64,000 nucleotides of DNA from Daphnia pulex (Eukaryota > Arthropoda > Branchiopoda > Diplostraca > Daphniidae): positions 5,518,001 through 5,582,000 of the forward strand of contig NC_060027.1 in assembly GCF_021134715.1 (NCBI RefSeq), in the 5' to 3' direction. The notes beneath the pieces are model-generated. The model saw only the letters and a program-made list of their open reading frames with translations. It did no database searches and was not told the origin of the DNA. Position 1 is the stretch's first letter; every line of letters starts with the position of its first letter. Shown here piece after piece: positions 36,101 to 48,827 of this stretch. The translations under genes were made by a program, and so were the position numbers.

Positions 36101-39100
36101 GTGTGTGTGTGTGTTTAGAGAGAATCAACCAGACTTGAAAGGCTCAACCTTGCCGATCTCTCCCATACATCTGTCTGGCTCGGCGAATTGTTGGTAGACG
36201 GCCAAATCGAAACGTTCGTCTCGATGCTGTTGGTCGTGTGTCGCCCCAATCGAGCAACCGCCGTATTATTACAGACGCGGGACAAACAAAAATGGAGTAA
36301 TCAATATGTCGTCTCTCCAACGGGAAATGACTAGTACCGCATTCAACGATTTCTTCAAAGCTAAATAAACTGGACTATTAGTGCACTCGCAATGCACAAA
36401 TTGGTTTATTTCTCGGTTTTCCCGTTGTGTGTGGGTTATACTCATTGAGTCGGACGTTGTCGTCGACTGGTTCTGGACCACTGGAGACTATCTCAAATGT
36501 CTTTTTTTGTTTCCTTTTTCTTTTCACGCTGGGGCAGAACCAACTGAGCAAGCCGAGGAGAAGCAAGGCATTGGGTTTCATTCGTCTTTGGGGGATCGAA
36601 TGGATGGTAGTTAAAGCATATCGACTGATTACGAAACGGCTCCAATCTTAATGAAAAGCCAAACATGGATTCAAATGGCGAATTACTGGCGCCGCACCAT
36701 CATTGATGATTCAGATCTTCTTGATTTTCTATTGAAATTGTTTTTTCTTCTCATTAAAATGATGACGGGAAAAAATCGAGCGCAATTTTCGAGTGTTATT
36801 ACTATGATTATCAATTTATCATCGCGGTCGATTCATTCAATTCGACTACTCGTGTGAGAATTGGTAGGGAAAGATGGGACGTAGTTGTTGAAATTGTCGC
36901 TAGATGGTGGGAATTCTACGGTGTGGCGCCGCAGCAGAGGCTTATCGCGCCGTGCAACGACAAAATGGCGGTTGGCCTACGGGTTTCGACTGCCCATCGG
37001 AAATTCCATCCATTGCTCGTCCTTCCCCCTCGAAAACCAGGAAAAAAGAAAAAAAAAAAGTCCACGGCTGATGGCATTAAACTGGTTTTGATTCGCTCTT
37101 GAATCGAGTGTATGACATGAAAATCTATAGGAAAAGAGAAAGAGCTGAGCTGAGCTGCTGTAGGGGTAAAAATGGTGTGCCCTAAGAAAGAGAGATCCTC
37201 TTCGGACCGGTTGCCGCTGACACGGGAGAGATCAATGACCTCCCAGTTATTTGTAACTGTTTCAAACTAGTAGTGAGAGAAGAAAAAGAGAAAAACAATA
37301 AAAAAAAAGGAAAAGGCGCGCGTAGATTGGAATTTCTCTCGACGCAAGGAGAAAACAAGAAAGCGCCAGTCCCACCACCACACAACCTTGTCCGAGGCCG
37401 CTCCGGCCTTGGGACGCCCCAACGTCGGCCATCTTATTTATTTATTCCAGCCCCACCACCACCACCACCACGACCAAACGGGGAAAAAATAAAAGAACCC
37501 GAAAAAAATTGGGCCTATTTCAGCCTTGCGGCCATCTTTGGAAGAAGCCAAAAACGACTATCTCACATCTACAACATCTTCTCCGGCCCTTTTCTTTCTC
37601 TTTTCAAAACATCAGCAGCAGCAGCAGCGCGCGCCGACCAGCAGCATCCGGCGGCCAACACTTTCTGCATTCCATTCTATACTACTCTAGAGCCTCTTTT
37701 TTAAAATTAAATTTTCTCTTTTTCTCTTTTTTTTAAAAGAAGAATACATTCTTTGGGATATTATACAACGCCCATTTTGGAATTGAACTTGATCGTCTCT
37801 GCCTGTATTTGATTCAACACGATTATGATTATAATAGTCGTAGGTTAAAAATGAATGTGAACTCATCGCAAATGTCATTATTGGAATAACCTGGTGAAAA
37901 AAAGAAAAAAAAAAACTGTCGAATCATTTCCGTGTCAGTTTGTTCTGTGCTGGGAAAAGAAAGATATGGAATTCAAAGGATCAATATTTGATGTCCGAGT
38001 GTATATCCTGTTGTTTTTCTTTTTTTCCAACTAGGCAGAATTATTCTGGCAATAGGAAAAAATGATGCTCACAGTCTACTGCATAACATCCCGAGTCACC
38101 ATGTTTGATTTTTCTCTTATTTCCCTTGATGACATAAGACTCTTCTTTCTTCTGGGGAACAGTTCAAGATGGACGACAGATTTTTCTGTTCGGTTGTTCT
38201 GCTCTACGGTACGTCGTCTAGTGTGTGTGTGTAGAGGGTATATATATATATATAGGGCTTCATTAACTCGTAGGAATGTTTCAACGAGATGGTTTAAATA
38301 TAACTTGGCCCCGTTGGAGGGTGGTTCCCGTACGTGTTGCGTGTCTGTTTGTAAATATAGACCGGAGGGCGGAAGCGAACAAGAATGGCACGCGACTGCT
38401 ACAAAACTTGGAGAAAATGGAACTTGAATTCCCCCCCCCCCTCTTTCGTCTTGTCGAAGGAAATAATCACCCACAAAAAAACGGAACTTGACTCGAAATA
38501 GAAATTTTTCCCTTTTTCTATTTTTTCTCTGGATGTGTTGGATGTCATTTGGGGCTCGGCCCAGCTGCCACTGCCCATGTCTCAAAAGACGTACACAGAC
38601 TTACTCCGACTCAATGAATGGAGGAGCAGGTTCGAGCCCCGCAATTGTTTATTGGAATGTCGATTGTTTTGATTATCTTAACTCCTCATTTTTCAAAAAG
38701 TCTTGCCTTTCTAAAAATGGTTGAAAAATAAAAAAGAAAAGAGGAGACATTTCTTCTCCGTGTAAACCTTGGGCCTTTTTTGGGTTATTTTTCTCTGGAC
38801 GGAATGGGAAGTTTTTCATTCATGAAACTGGATCTTTAGTGATCACGTGATCGGATTCTTATCTAGAAGCAACTGCTTTTGGGGTCAATATCTTCCATGG
38901 CCATTCACACACACACACACACACACAACACACACAAGAGAAAGACACACACACAGAGTGAAGAGCCGCCCGTTACTAGGCCGAACGAACGTGGGGGTAT
39001 TTAGCCGCCGCTGCTGCTGCTGCTGCTGTGTGGCAACGTGCGCGCCTCTGTGCGGGAATTTCGACAAAATCGGGAAATAGAAGGAAACTATAGATAACCA

Positions 39101-41099
39101 GAAGGGATGTTGATAACATCTCTAAAGGAGAGGGAGACGAAGAAGAAGAAAAAAAAACCTTTGAACTTTTTGTTGTACGACGGATTTTTCATTGTATACA
39201 CAAACGGGAGCGCAACCGGAAACGCTTCAACACCCCAAGACAATCTCCTCCCATACGTTTCCCACGAGCAAACACACACACACACACACACTTTTAAGTC
39301 TAATAATAATTAAAACAATGAATGTTGTATATAGACTTACTTTCGTCGCCCACCGGCTACTGAAGGCTCGACGACCAACGTGGAACCCATAAAGATTTGT
39401 CCTGCGTTTGAAAAAAACAAATAAATAAAATGAAATGAAATTTTTCAAATTGTTTGATTTCAAAAAATCTATTTGGTCCGAGTTCATTTTGCCCATTCCG
39501 AGAGTCTGAGGGGAATGAATGCGACAATCTTTACTATATTTGAAAGGGAATGAGAAAATAGGGAAGGAAGGCTCTATCTATCTGGCATAAGAGTGTTTGT
39601 GTGTGTACCCGATGGCAGCCTAATTTGAATAAGCCTATACGCGCGCGCGCGCCTGATATCTCGAATCTGTTTTCGTCGTGAAATCACGGCAGTGAGGGGG
39701 CCAGTGTGTGTGCGAGAGGACGGCATTCCACACCGGCCGCATACCTGCATGTGATTATGAAACTAGCTCACAGGCAGCAGCAGCTAGAGCCAGCACCAGC
39801 CCCAACAGCCACTCGTGATTTGTCCACGACTCCTGCTGCTGCTGCTGCTGCTGGATCAATAGACGAACCAGCTACCGGTTTGAGCCGTTTGACTCTTTTC
39901 CTCCGCCCGTTTCCAAATGAACCGGCCAGCAGCAGCAGCGCTCCAATCTCAATTTTTCTCAACGATTTTTGGGCGACAGTTGAACGCGCATCTCTCTTGA
40001 TATTGGCCATCGAGATAATAACGTCGGCAGGAATTTCGCCGTACCTTTTTTCAAAAGACCAAAATTGCGCCAATGATTTTGTCGCAGTCTTTTTCAAACC
40101 GACACTTTGTTGTAGGAAATAAATAAATAAAAAGAACGGCGAAAAAGAAAGAAAAGAGAAGACAAAATCGAAACGCATTCTCAGCTCTTTTTTTTTATTT
40201 TTTTATGGGACCCTATAGACATTTTCATAAACGGGGCTTTAGTTACGATCGGGAGAAAAGAGCGAACGAGAGAGAGAGAGAGACAGCCTCGAGACTGTGG
40301 AATGCGTGCCGTATAATAACTCGCAGCTATTCCTCGAGGTGTGTTCCAGATCCGAAAGCTACCGGCTAGCGTGCTGCTGCTGCTCCTGCTGCTCAACTGC
40401 TGAGACTGCTGCTGCTACGTGCTAGCTCCGCCGACGAGAATTAAAAAATACCTTGGCTGCCCAGTCTGTGTGTGTCTATAACCTCAGTCATATATACGGT
40501 ATCTCTCTCTAGAGAGAGAGACTCGGTAGACGGGCGAGAAACCGACGTAGGGGGGAGGTGCTGGTCACTGAACCGCATAGCAATGACGATATGGTTAGAA
40601 AAAAAAAGAAAAATACATTTTCTTTTTCTTTTGGTGCGCTGGGAAAAAATGGTGTAAGGGAAAGAATTTCATGACTTGGTCGCTATAAAATGTGGAAAAC
40701 ATTGTCGATTCCGTCCGTCGCACGGCGCCACTGTCGCGCGGCGACCAATCGATAATCTCCCCTTTTTCTATTCCTTCCCCATCTGTGTTGTGACAGTTTC
40801 TTTCTTTTTTGAAAAATAAATTCCCTTTTTTCTTCCTTCACCAACGGGGAGAGGCAAATTTTGGGTTAAATTGAAAATCAAATGAAAACAGAAAAATAAT
40901 ATGAAAAATGGGAAAACTTACCGTTGAGTTTCTCAATGGCTCGATCGACGGTGCTCTGTTCTGGGCAATCGATAAAGGCATAGCCGCCCCGTTTGACCAG
41001 GACCGAGCTGACGTTTCCGACGCCGCTCTCTTGAAGCAATTGCCGCAGCGCCGCCTCGTTCGCTTCCGCCGCCAAATTGCCGATGTACAGTTTGCTCAT
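30181..41099 (-). CDS. Imp: Imp / IGF2 mRNA-binding protein
   Basis: Ten coding exons: 41099-40922, 39401-39341, 34116-33868, 32181-31936, 31863-31777, 31708-31571, 31489-31373, 31303-31168, 31105-30884 and 30783-30181. All phases agree, giving 678 aa. It is a cytoplasmic RNA-binding protein that controls mRNA localisation, stability and translation. RRM1 (aa 1-75) has RNP2 LYIGNL and RNP1 RGGYAFID and closes with LVVEPSV. RRM2 (80-185) has LYLSNV but is split by a Gly/Ser-rich insert of about 25 residues. A polyglycine linker follows. KH1 (242-312) has loop GRQG and the family string [13 protein letters not shown]2 (321-392) has GKGG. A Pro/Gly/Ala-rich insert (405-478) separates the KH pairs. 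KH3 (479-555) has GTRG and KH4 (562-640) has GKGG. The tail is Gly/Arg-rich. All four GxxG loops are intact. Very long introns separate the RRM exons from the compact KH exons. Confidence 0.93.
34450..34467. repeat. (CA)n microsatellite, one of many in Imp introns
   Basis: Similar (CA)n or (GT)n tracts occur at about 36101, 38908, 39272, 41483, 43752, 44562 and 45838. They are typical of this genome's non-coding DNA. Confidence 0.85.
35300..35390 (-). promoter_or_regulatory. CRE/CCAAT cluster inside an Imp intron
   Basis: In the 5.2-kb intron between the exons for RRM1 and RRM2: a full palindromic CRE TGACGTCA (35308-35315), a second half-site (TGATGTCA, about 35322), and two CCAAT boxes on the minus strand (about 35346 and 35374), in GC-rich DNA. 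It would read toward the RRM2/KH exons. Confidence 0.35.
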
Positions 41100-44000
41100 C
41101 TTCTTCGGCCGTCCACTCACTTTGGCGTTGCAATTTTTCACTCGCGGATGGCCAACACACAATTCCGGCAGGATCAATCCCCGCGCCCAAAATTTGAACC
41201 CAAAAAAAAAAAAAACCACCAATCGACGAAAAGGGCGACGAGGAACCACCAAGCGCGAGCGACAAAACTGCAGTTGACAACACAAACCAAATAATAATAT
41301 TAAAAAAAAAGGGAAAGAATCAAATGAAATCGATCAGCAGTTGATTAGATATTTGGAGGAGATTTTTCAGGGCTCCATGTAGGCTCGGAGATGACATAAA
41401 CACACTCACACACTCACACACACACTGTTATCCACCGAGCCAGTCGGGCCGGGGTTTGTTCCTTTTCGTGATGATTGCTCTGTGTGTGTGTGTGTGTGTG
41501 CGCCTCCCTTCTCTCTCTCAGTCCTATGGCGGCCTGATGGAGGCGCACTGGGCTCACGCAACCCCACCCCGCCCTGCTGTGTGCCAACCGAGAGGGGAGA
41601 GACGACGACGACGACACTCTAGCCTACTACTATGAACAGCTGAGAGACGGTATATCGACCCAAGCATTCACAATTCAAACCCAACAGTGTTTACGTAGCT
41701 ACACCAGTTTCGTGTGAATTTTGCACCGCTGAATTTCGTTCGACAATTCTTTTTTTTTTGTTCCGCCTTTAAATCAATGAATTCATTTTATTAAAAAAGA
41801 AAACAAGAAAATCGATTGAATTGATTTGTTTTTTCTGTTTGCGCTCTAGTGCGGTTGCCATGGTATTTCAGATGAGTCACCTGAGACGCATGGAAAAAAT
41901 AAACGGCAATTATTTGGTAACTTGTGTCGAGTGTGAGATGACGAAACATTGGCGAAATGGGGTGGAGACCCGACGGGCAAATAAGCTGCGGTCGTGCGTG
42001 CATCTCGTGCAACGGATAGCGATTGGTCGACGCCCGATAGGGGAGTTCACGTGACGCGGAAATTCCTGCCCGCCTCCCGGCTCACCCGATTGGTCGCCAA
42101 GTCCTAACCATAACCCCTATATACACCGCTGGGTTTTTTAAACCGTACATCTTTTTCTTCCTTTAAAAAAAACTGAAATATTTGTTGTGTTTTTTTATCT
42201 TTTTAAAATCCCGATATCGAAACACTGCTGCTCTATTTACAAGGATAATCGTCGTCGGATTCTCCTGTTAATCAGCTCCATTCCTTTGATAGTAGTTGAG
42301 CCTGTGACGTCATAGGCTAATCAATACCGTTTTCCCCTCTCTCCATCTGGAAACGACGGTGGGAAAATCGATTACATCAAAAGTTGTGACAAACGCCGTT
42401 CTTTCAAAATGCCTGATTCTTTACACAAAATGATTAACACTTTTTTTTTTCTTTTTCTTTTACTTGGTTGGAAATTAACAAAAGGTTACATCCTTTCATT
42501 CGGAATAACAAAATTTGTTATACGCCGGGGTATATACGCATCGATTATTCCTTGAAGAAGAAGAAAAAAAAGGTTCAAACTGTTGGCTATAGGTAGACGC
42601 CGATTTAAATATTAAAAGCATCGACATTATACATCTACGCATAAAAACTTATAGCACGCGCCTAACCTGTTTTAGTCATTTGGCTTTGAATCCCAACGGG
42701 TTGATAAAAACATTTCCCAACAAAAGGGCCAAAATGCGCAAGTTTTTTTCTTCTCCTTTTCATCAGTTTCATCCGTACAAACGCGTACGCTCGTTTGTTT
42801 GAACAATTGTGTGTACCACCCAGCTCGACCCCCTCGCGCTTGTTTCCATTTTGAATAGACGCAAAATAATAAAAAGAAAAGAAAGAAAAAAATGAAATAG
42901 AATTTAGACAAAAAGCGGTCCAGTCGCTCGGGCCGATGTCTTTTAACCCTCCGACTGAAATCATTATCCATCCTGATTTTTCCCAGCAGCAGCAGAGCCT
43001 TGCAAATGAAACAGCTATTGAAAGTATGACGTAATCCCGATTAGCTAATGTACCGTGTCTAAATTTGGTCGAGCCTGAAAAACCACCAGGGCCATTCTCT
43101 GAGACTGGGCGAATGATTCGGTTCAATTCGGTGCTGTTGCTGGCCTCCTCTTTTGTACGAATTTCGTGTGAAACGCAATGAGCTTAAATGCTTGGCTAAA
43201 TGATTGTTACATGGACGCGCACATCTGGTGTGTGCTAGACACACATCAAAACGACAGTTACGTCGTCGTCTTTTATATTTGGGCGTCTAGTAATAGTGTT
43301 GATCAAACAAGAATTACGTCTATAAGAAATAAGATCTTTAGTTGAAACGGCCAAATTTGCATTGGAGCTTGCCAGACAAATCATCGGTAATACTTAGTCA
43401 TTTGGAAGGAGCCGGTGAGGAATTTCGAAAGTTTTGTTTTTGTTTTCTTCTACAACGGAAGTTGGATGAAATTCTTTGGATGCTATGTGCTACCTACGTC
43501 AAATTCTAAAGGCATGAGTCGACACAACAGGATTGATCAATAAGAGACGTGGGTTGTATACTCGAAATCTTTAACCAACATACGCGAAAAAATGTTGTTC
43601 ACACACAACACATATGGTCATGTGGTAATAGTATATAGAAGGTTCATTGAGGAATGTTCTTCCGGTCAAGTCCGGAATTGACCGGCTGACGCACCACCAC
43701 CACCACCAACGCCTAATTGAAAAAAGATGGTCCTCAAGGAAAGAACAAGATGTGTGTGTGTGTGTGTGTGGTTGAAAGTGACATCTCCAAATAGTAATCT
43801 CTTCATCGGGAAAAGAGAAATATAGAGTCGAAGAATCTGCTGGTGGTGTTTTGACCAAATATGGTCACGAACGGCAGCAGCCGAGCTCTGACCCCATCCA
43901 GCAGCTGAGGAATGTTGGTTCCATCCATCCACACACGGCTCTTTTGGCTATGGCCTATTTTAAAACCCCAACTGGAGCTTCCATCACACACAACAAGAAG

Positions 44001-46160
44001 AAGAAGAAGCTAAGAAGATGATGATGATTTTCTGTTCTATTGAAAATTCGAATCTCAAGTGACCGTGGTAGAGATAAGGAGAGCGTGAGAACGTGCGTGC
44101 ACCACGCATTATAAAAAAACAAAATGGCGGCCGGTCGATATTATTTCAACCCATTGGCATCAAGCAAGGCAGGAGCTGCTAGGGAAATTACAGTTTTTCT
44201 TAATGGAACCTGTTTGATGTCAGATGAATACAATAAGGACACACACACATGTGTGTGACGAATTCCAATCGCCTTTTATTGATAAATTGGTCAAGAGTCA
44301 AGTTTTGTGACTGTTTCAAACGTATTGTGGGTTGTTGGTCGGTGGTATACACGTCAGAAATGAAGTATCCAGGAGCGATACCGATCGGAATACTTTTGTC
44401 ATTCCCTTTATACACAATCGAATTGAAAGCCATTAAATAAATAAAAGTGTGTGCGTCTTATCTGGTGAAATAATGTGTGGCGTGTGTGGAACATGGAAAT
44501 GCTTTTATCAAATTTTTTTCTTTCCTGGGAAAAGCCTACGTGAACCGGCTTCGATACCACACACACACACACGAATTCTTCTAAATGGTCATGTAATCAA
44601 TGACGTAGAGAGTCACGTCATTGATTCTTCTTTTTTTCCCAATCAACGAAAATGATTTGGCATCAAAGTTAGACAAAAAAAACAGTAAAATAAAGAGTTT
44701 CCACCCTCCCTGGAAATAACCTGGAAAAAGAAAAAGATGCTACACGGACGAGAGGGAACCATTTTTCTCCCCATGTTTCCGCTCTGAAGAAGAAAAATGC
44801 TGGAGGCTATAACGGCCATCCAGCGCCCAAGATGCCTCCGCCGCCGCTTCCTCCCCCTCCCCACTTTCAAAAGAGTCAAAAATATAATTTCTTTTTTCTT
44901 CTTCTCTTTAACCCTCGAAATCCCGCCATTGCCTTCAAACAGTTTCGAAATTTGAATAAAAATTCGAATATTTTTTTTTCTGAATTTCCCACCAAAATAA
45001 AATGAATTTGTGATGGGGTAAGAATAAACTCACATTTAAAGGGGTCGATTAATCCACAAATTCCGGTTGAAAATCATCACTGTTGAAAAACAAACGAAAT
45101 ATAAAAAAAAGGCTGAAGAATTTCCAACTCACGATGACGATCGCGCGCACTACACACGACGAATGTGCGGAACTTATCCGACAGTCGGGGCTACACTGCC
45201 GGTTGGCTAGGGCTAAGGCCTACTGCTAGGCCTGCCTGAACAGGATGGATCCCTGCTGGATGGTTACTAGAGGAGGGGGATGAAATGTTCCCATTGGGGC
45301 GGCTCGTTTTTTCTCCTTTTTTCCCCCCATTTATATATAGAGAAAGAGGGGGGAAAGAGAAGGGGAGGGCACAGCTGCTGCTAGCATAGGCCTATAGTCT
45401 CCCCAAAAGGCCTAAGGGGCTAAAAGAGAAAAAGGAGTGGATGAGCCTCATTCTTTTTCTCTCGACATTGGATTCATCCATCCCCATCTCTTCTTCCTGT
45501 TTTCATCAAGAATTTCCCCCTCTTCTCCACATTCGTCAGTTTGAGGTTGTTCTCACTTCATTCATTCATGGAACTTGCCTCCTCTTTTCGACTCAGGATC
45601 GAATTCTATGACCTTTTTTTCTCCATTCATCCTCCATGTTTTCGTGTTGTGGACTGAGCAGATACGCAGCAAAAGCCAGCGTTCAGAATCGTGATATTCG
45701 ATACGAAACGGAACACAAACCACTTATCACTCTGTTAACAGTCTTGTTTTTGAATAAACATACTCTTACGCTCTCCATGTTTAAACAACGCGCCTTCCTA
45801 CTACATATAATATACTATACACTTTATCTCGATAGCTGTGTGTGTGTGTGTGTCTTTTTGACTTGAGGAGAGCTCGGCTTCGTTGAGCTTGGCTGACCTT
45901 TATCGGTTTTCACAAACGACGCACCAAAGTGGCATGGGAGATTATATTCTGACTTGCCACAATCATTTTTTTCTTTTTTCCCACCCAGCAAGAAATAGTT
46001 CTAGACTTAAACTTAATATTGGGTTTTGTTTTTCATGTTGTTTTATTTTTAACATCAGGATTCAGGCATAACTTTTTCTTTTTTAGTCCGCGTCATTTTT
46101 TCAAGCGAAGCCGTTCCATACTCAAGTTTTAACCACCAGAGAGCACCACAAACGCCCACT
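41100..46160. other. 5' region of Imp and spacer to RAB3GAP1
   Basis: No coding sequence is recognised. It holds two inverted CCAAT boxes (ATTGG at about 42023 and 42089), many microsatellites, and a possible Imp first exon near 45.13-45.30 kb. Confidence 0.45.
45129..45340 (-). promoter_or_regulatory. candidate distal Imp promoter and 5' UTR exon
   Basis: The minus strand reads CTATATATAA at 45340-45331, then GC-rich sequence with no ATG-led ORF, then a good donor (CATC, then GTGAGTTGG) near 45132. This fits a TATA promoter and a non-coding first exon spliced to the Imp start exon at 41099. It has no transcript support. Confidence 0.3.
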
Positions 46161-46293
46161 TTTTGTGATTGGCTTTCCGTTGGAAGATGGCGTTCGCATC
46201 ACTTGATTTTTTGTCAACAAAAACAACACAAGTTCTAGCTGGCTGGGCTGCACTAAGTTTTCCAAAGGAACGAAGCATTTCAGTAAAACAAAC

Positions 46294-48634
46294 ATGGATC
46301 AAGAGGTAACTAATTTCAGTAAAACTTGACCCTTATAGAAGATTCAAACTGCTGCTAATGTCAAAAGGCAGTTATAGCTACGTTAGTTATTTTATTGAGT
46401 ATATAATGGTTGAAAATCACCATTATGTGTCACTGGTTTGCATTTAGTATAAAACTAGTAAATTAGTACGAAATAAAAGAAGAATGTTTTCACATTTAAG
46501 CTTACTTAAGAATAAAGAACCCTATGTAAATGCATCTTTTGTAACTCATACGATAAGTTTTGGGTTCACCTTGATCTAGTTCCAAACATTAGCTTTCTTT
46601 TAAAGTCAAATATACTCATGTTGAAATAATTGACTGGAGTATAACTATAAATAACATTTATTCAGGATGAAGAAGTATTCGAGATTGTTGATTTCACATC
46701 TGCATCCGAGTGGGAAGTGTTTACTTCAAGATTGGAAGAAATTCTATTCTCTTGGCAACTATCTCTAAAAGACAAAGAAGAAGAAACTACAGTTTTTCTA
46801 GGTCTAAATGGAGAATGGAAATCCTCATCTGAAGACATCAGCTTCGCAGGTTGTAAATATTAAAGTGACACAAAAAATATATTTCTAATTACACATACAC
46901 ATTAAAAACATTACAGGACATCCTTTCATATTAACACACCATTGGGTAGAAGAATCTGCTGAAAAAGGAAAAAGAAGCGAATCGGTTGTAGAAAAAAAAG
47001 GCTGCCAAGTGTTTGAATCTTTAATGGACAAAAACCATGACTTTCCTTTCAACAAATGCCATTCGCTCGCAAAATTTTACGGGCTCGCTGATTTTGTTAT
47101 TATGTCTCCAGCGGGCAATGAAATGTTGACTTCAGAAGACCGAATCAATCTCCTCCTAAGCTCCGTTACCATCGCAGTTAATAACGTTCAAAGGTATACC
47201 ATTGATTTAGAATTCTTTTTACTGTTTACTTATTTATTAACGTATTTTGATTGCCCAATAAAACAGTCGAGTTCCGGTTTTTGTTCAGTTACATTCCAAG
47301 TCGCAGCAACTTTATCAAGGAACATTTGAATCTAAAAATCTTCGAACGGACTTTCAAATGGTTCATCTCAAACGTATCCCCCCAACTTGTAAACACTTGT
47401 CAGGTTGGTTTACTCCCGAAATATTCCTATCTGAAAAATATTAATCGTCTTTTTCGATGTTTTTGTATATAGGACTAATTGAGCTTTTCAAGGAAAAGAT
47501 TGGAAGTAGTTCAATCAACCCTGTAGAGTGTTCGGTGTGTTTAACTTATTCTTTAATCGATATACGAAATGCTGGATGGGATAACTGGCCTCAACAACCG
47601 CCAGATTTTGAATCTAAAGGAGGAGTGGTAGGAAACGCCACTCTTAGCCAACTTGGTTTTGGTGCAATTAAGGATCCCATAAAGTAAGTTACTGAACAAG
47701 ATGAAAGAATTTTTAATTCATTTCAATTTTCTTTTATTTATTTACAGGGAAATTCTGGTTTCTGCAGTTTGGAATAACAATCTGAACGAAGATGTAGTGG
47801 TTGACAGTGAAGTGTACACGGACTTGGTTCCCATTGAAGCGCCTCTATGGATTGTTCGCCTTGTGTTGAACGATAAAGTGCCGTCATTACTCATCAAGAG
47901 CCTTTGTTCATTCCTAGATTTGTGCGGTTCAAAGGAATCTACTGAACAACTTCTTGGCAAAAACTACACGGTTCTTCAAAGTCCAGGTAAATTTTATAAT
48001 TCAACCAACAATCGGAATTGCTCATTTCAATCAAAACGGTTTCTACAGACAGTCCGGAATATGAGCGTGCTCTAGGAGCCTTAACTAAAGAACGAACAGG
48101 TTATGGGATATTGTCCTCTAAAAGATTGCCTTTTGCTAGTAAAAAAGCTCAAACTGGTGGACCGATTCCCGAAAATATGTTGGTGAATCTTCTCAATTTT
48201 CTGTTTCCGGACGCTGAAGGAGATTTAGAGGTACAACAATTTTTTTTTGAATCAAGATTCACTAGGAAATAGCTTTTAATGCTTTTTATTTTCCAAAAAA
48301 TCAAAACAAAAAATGTAACAGATTCAAACTCATCCGTATCCTGAAGAGTTTCAGTCCGACTGTTCTGCCTCTTTGGACATTAAATGGAAGGTATGACGAA
48401 GTTTAACGAACTTTAATGGTAAGTGGGGTGTGATAATCAATGATTTTTTGTATGAATAAAGGAAAGTTTCTCGGCCTTCAAGACGTCTCCAGTGGACAGT
48501 TTGGTGTGGCGGCTGGCCACCACTGCCGTCTACACAATGACACACCTCAACGGGATCGAGGGTGTAGCCCATTGGTGGCACGAGATCGTTCTAGAACTGC
48601 GCTATCGCTGGGAACATGGCTATACCATTCCGGG
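46294..48634 (+). CDS. RAB3GAP1: RAB3GAP1, N-terminal half only
   Basis: Catalytic subunit of the Rab3 GAP complex, which stimulates GTP hydrolysis by Rab3 and acts in Rab18 exchange. Nine exons: 46294-46305, 46666-46849, 46917-47193, 47267-47403, 47473-47683, 47748-47986, 48049-48230, 48322-48390 and 48462-48634. All agree in phase, giving about 494 codons. Family strings seen: EVFEIVDFTSASEWEVF at the start, then KFYGLADFVIMSPAG, FQMVHLKRIPP, WPQQPPDFES, LNFLFPDA and GVAHWWHEIVLELRYRWEHG. The whole N-terminal region is present, and the last exon ends at the IPG motif with a proper donor (GTAAGT). Vertebrate RAB3GAP1 has about 980 residues, and the catalytic arginine lies in the missing half. 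Only 193 bases separate this donor from the stop of the next gene on the opposite strand. Reading through the donor adds about 29 unrelated residues. Confidence 0.9.
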
Positions 48635-48827
48635 GTAAGTCCACGTTTTAAACAACAAAATAACAAACGAAACAAAATCGAGTATCGACAAATCCTCCAA
48701 AACAAGTTAGAAATGTTATAAAGCGTTTGACCAAGCAACTCGCTTTCTACATGTTAGAAACACGTCACAGACAATGGTTAATTGAAACTCGAAAGAACAA
48801 GAAAAAAAGAAACTCCGCATTTCACTT

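Noticed and set aside
40908-41294. 128-aa plus-strand ORF
   Set aside because: Antisense shadow of the first Imp coding exon.
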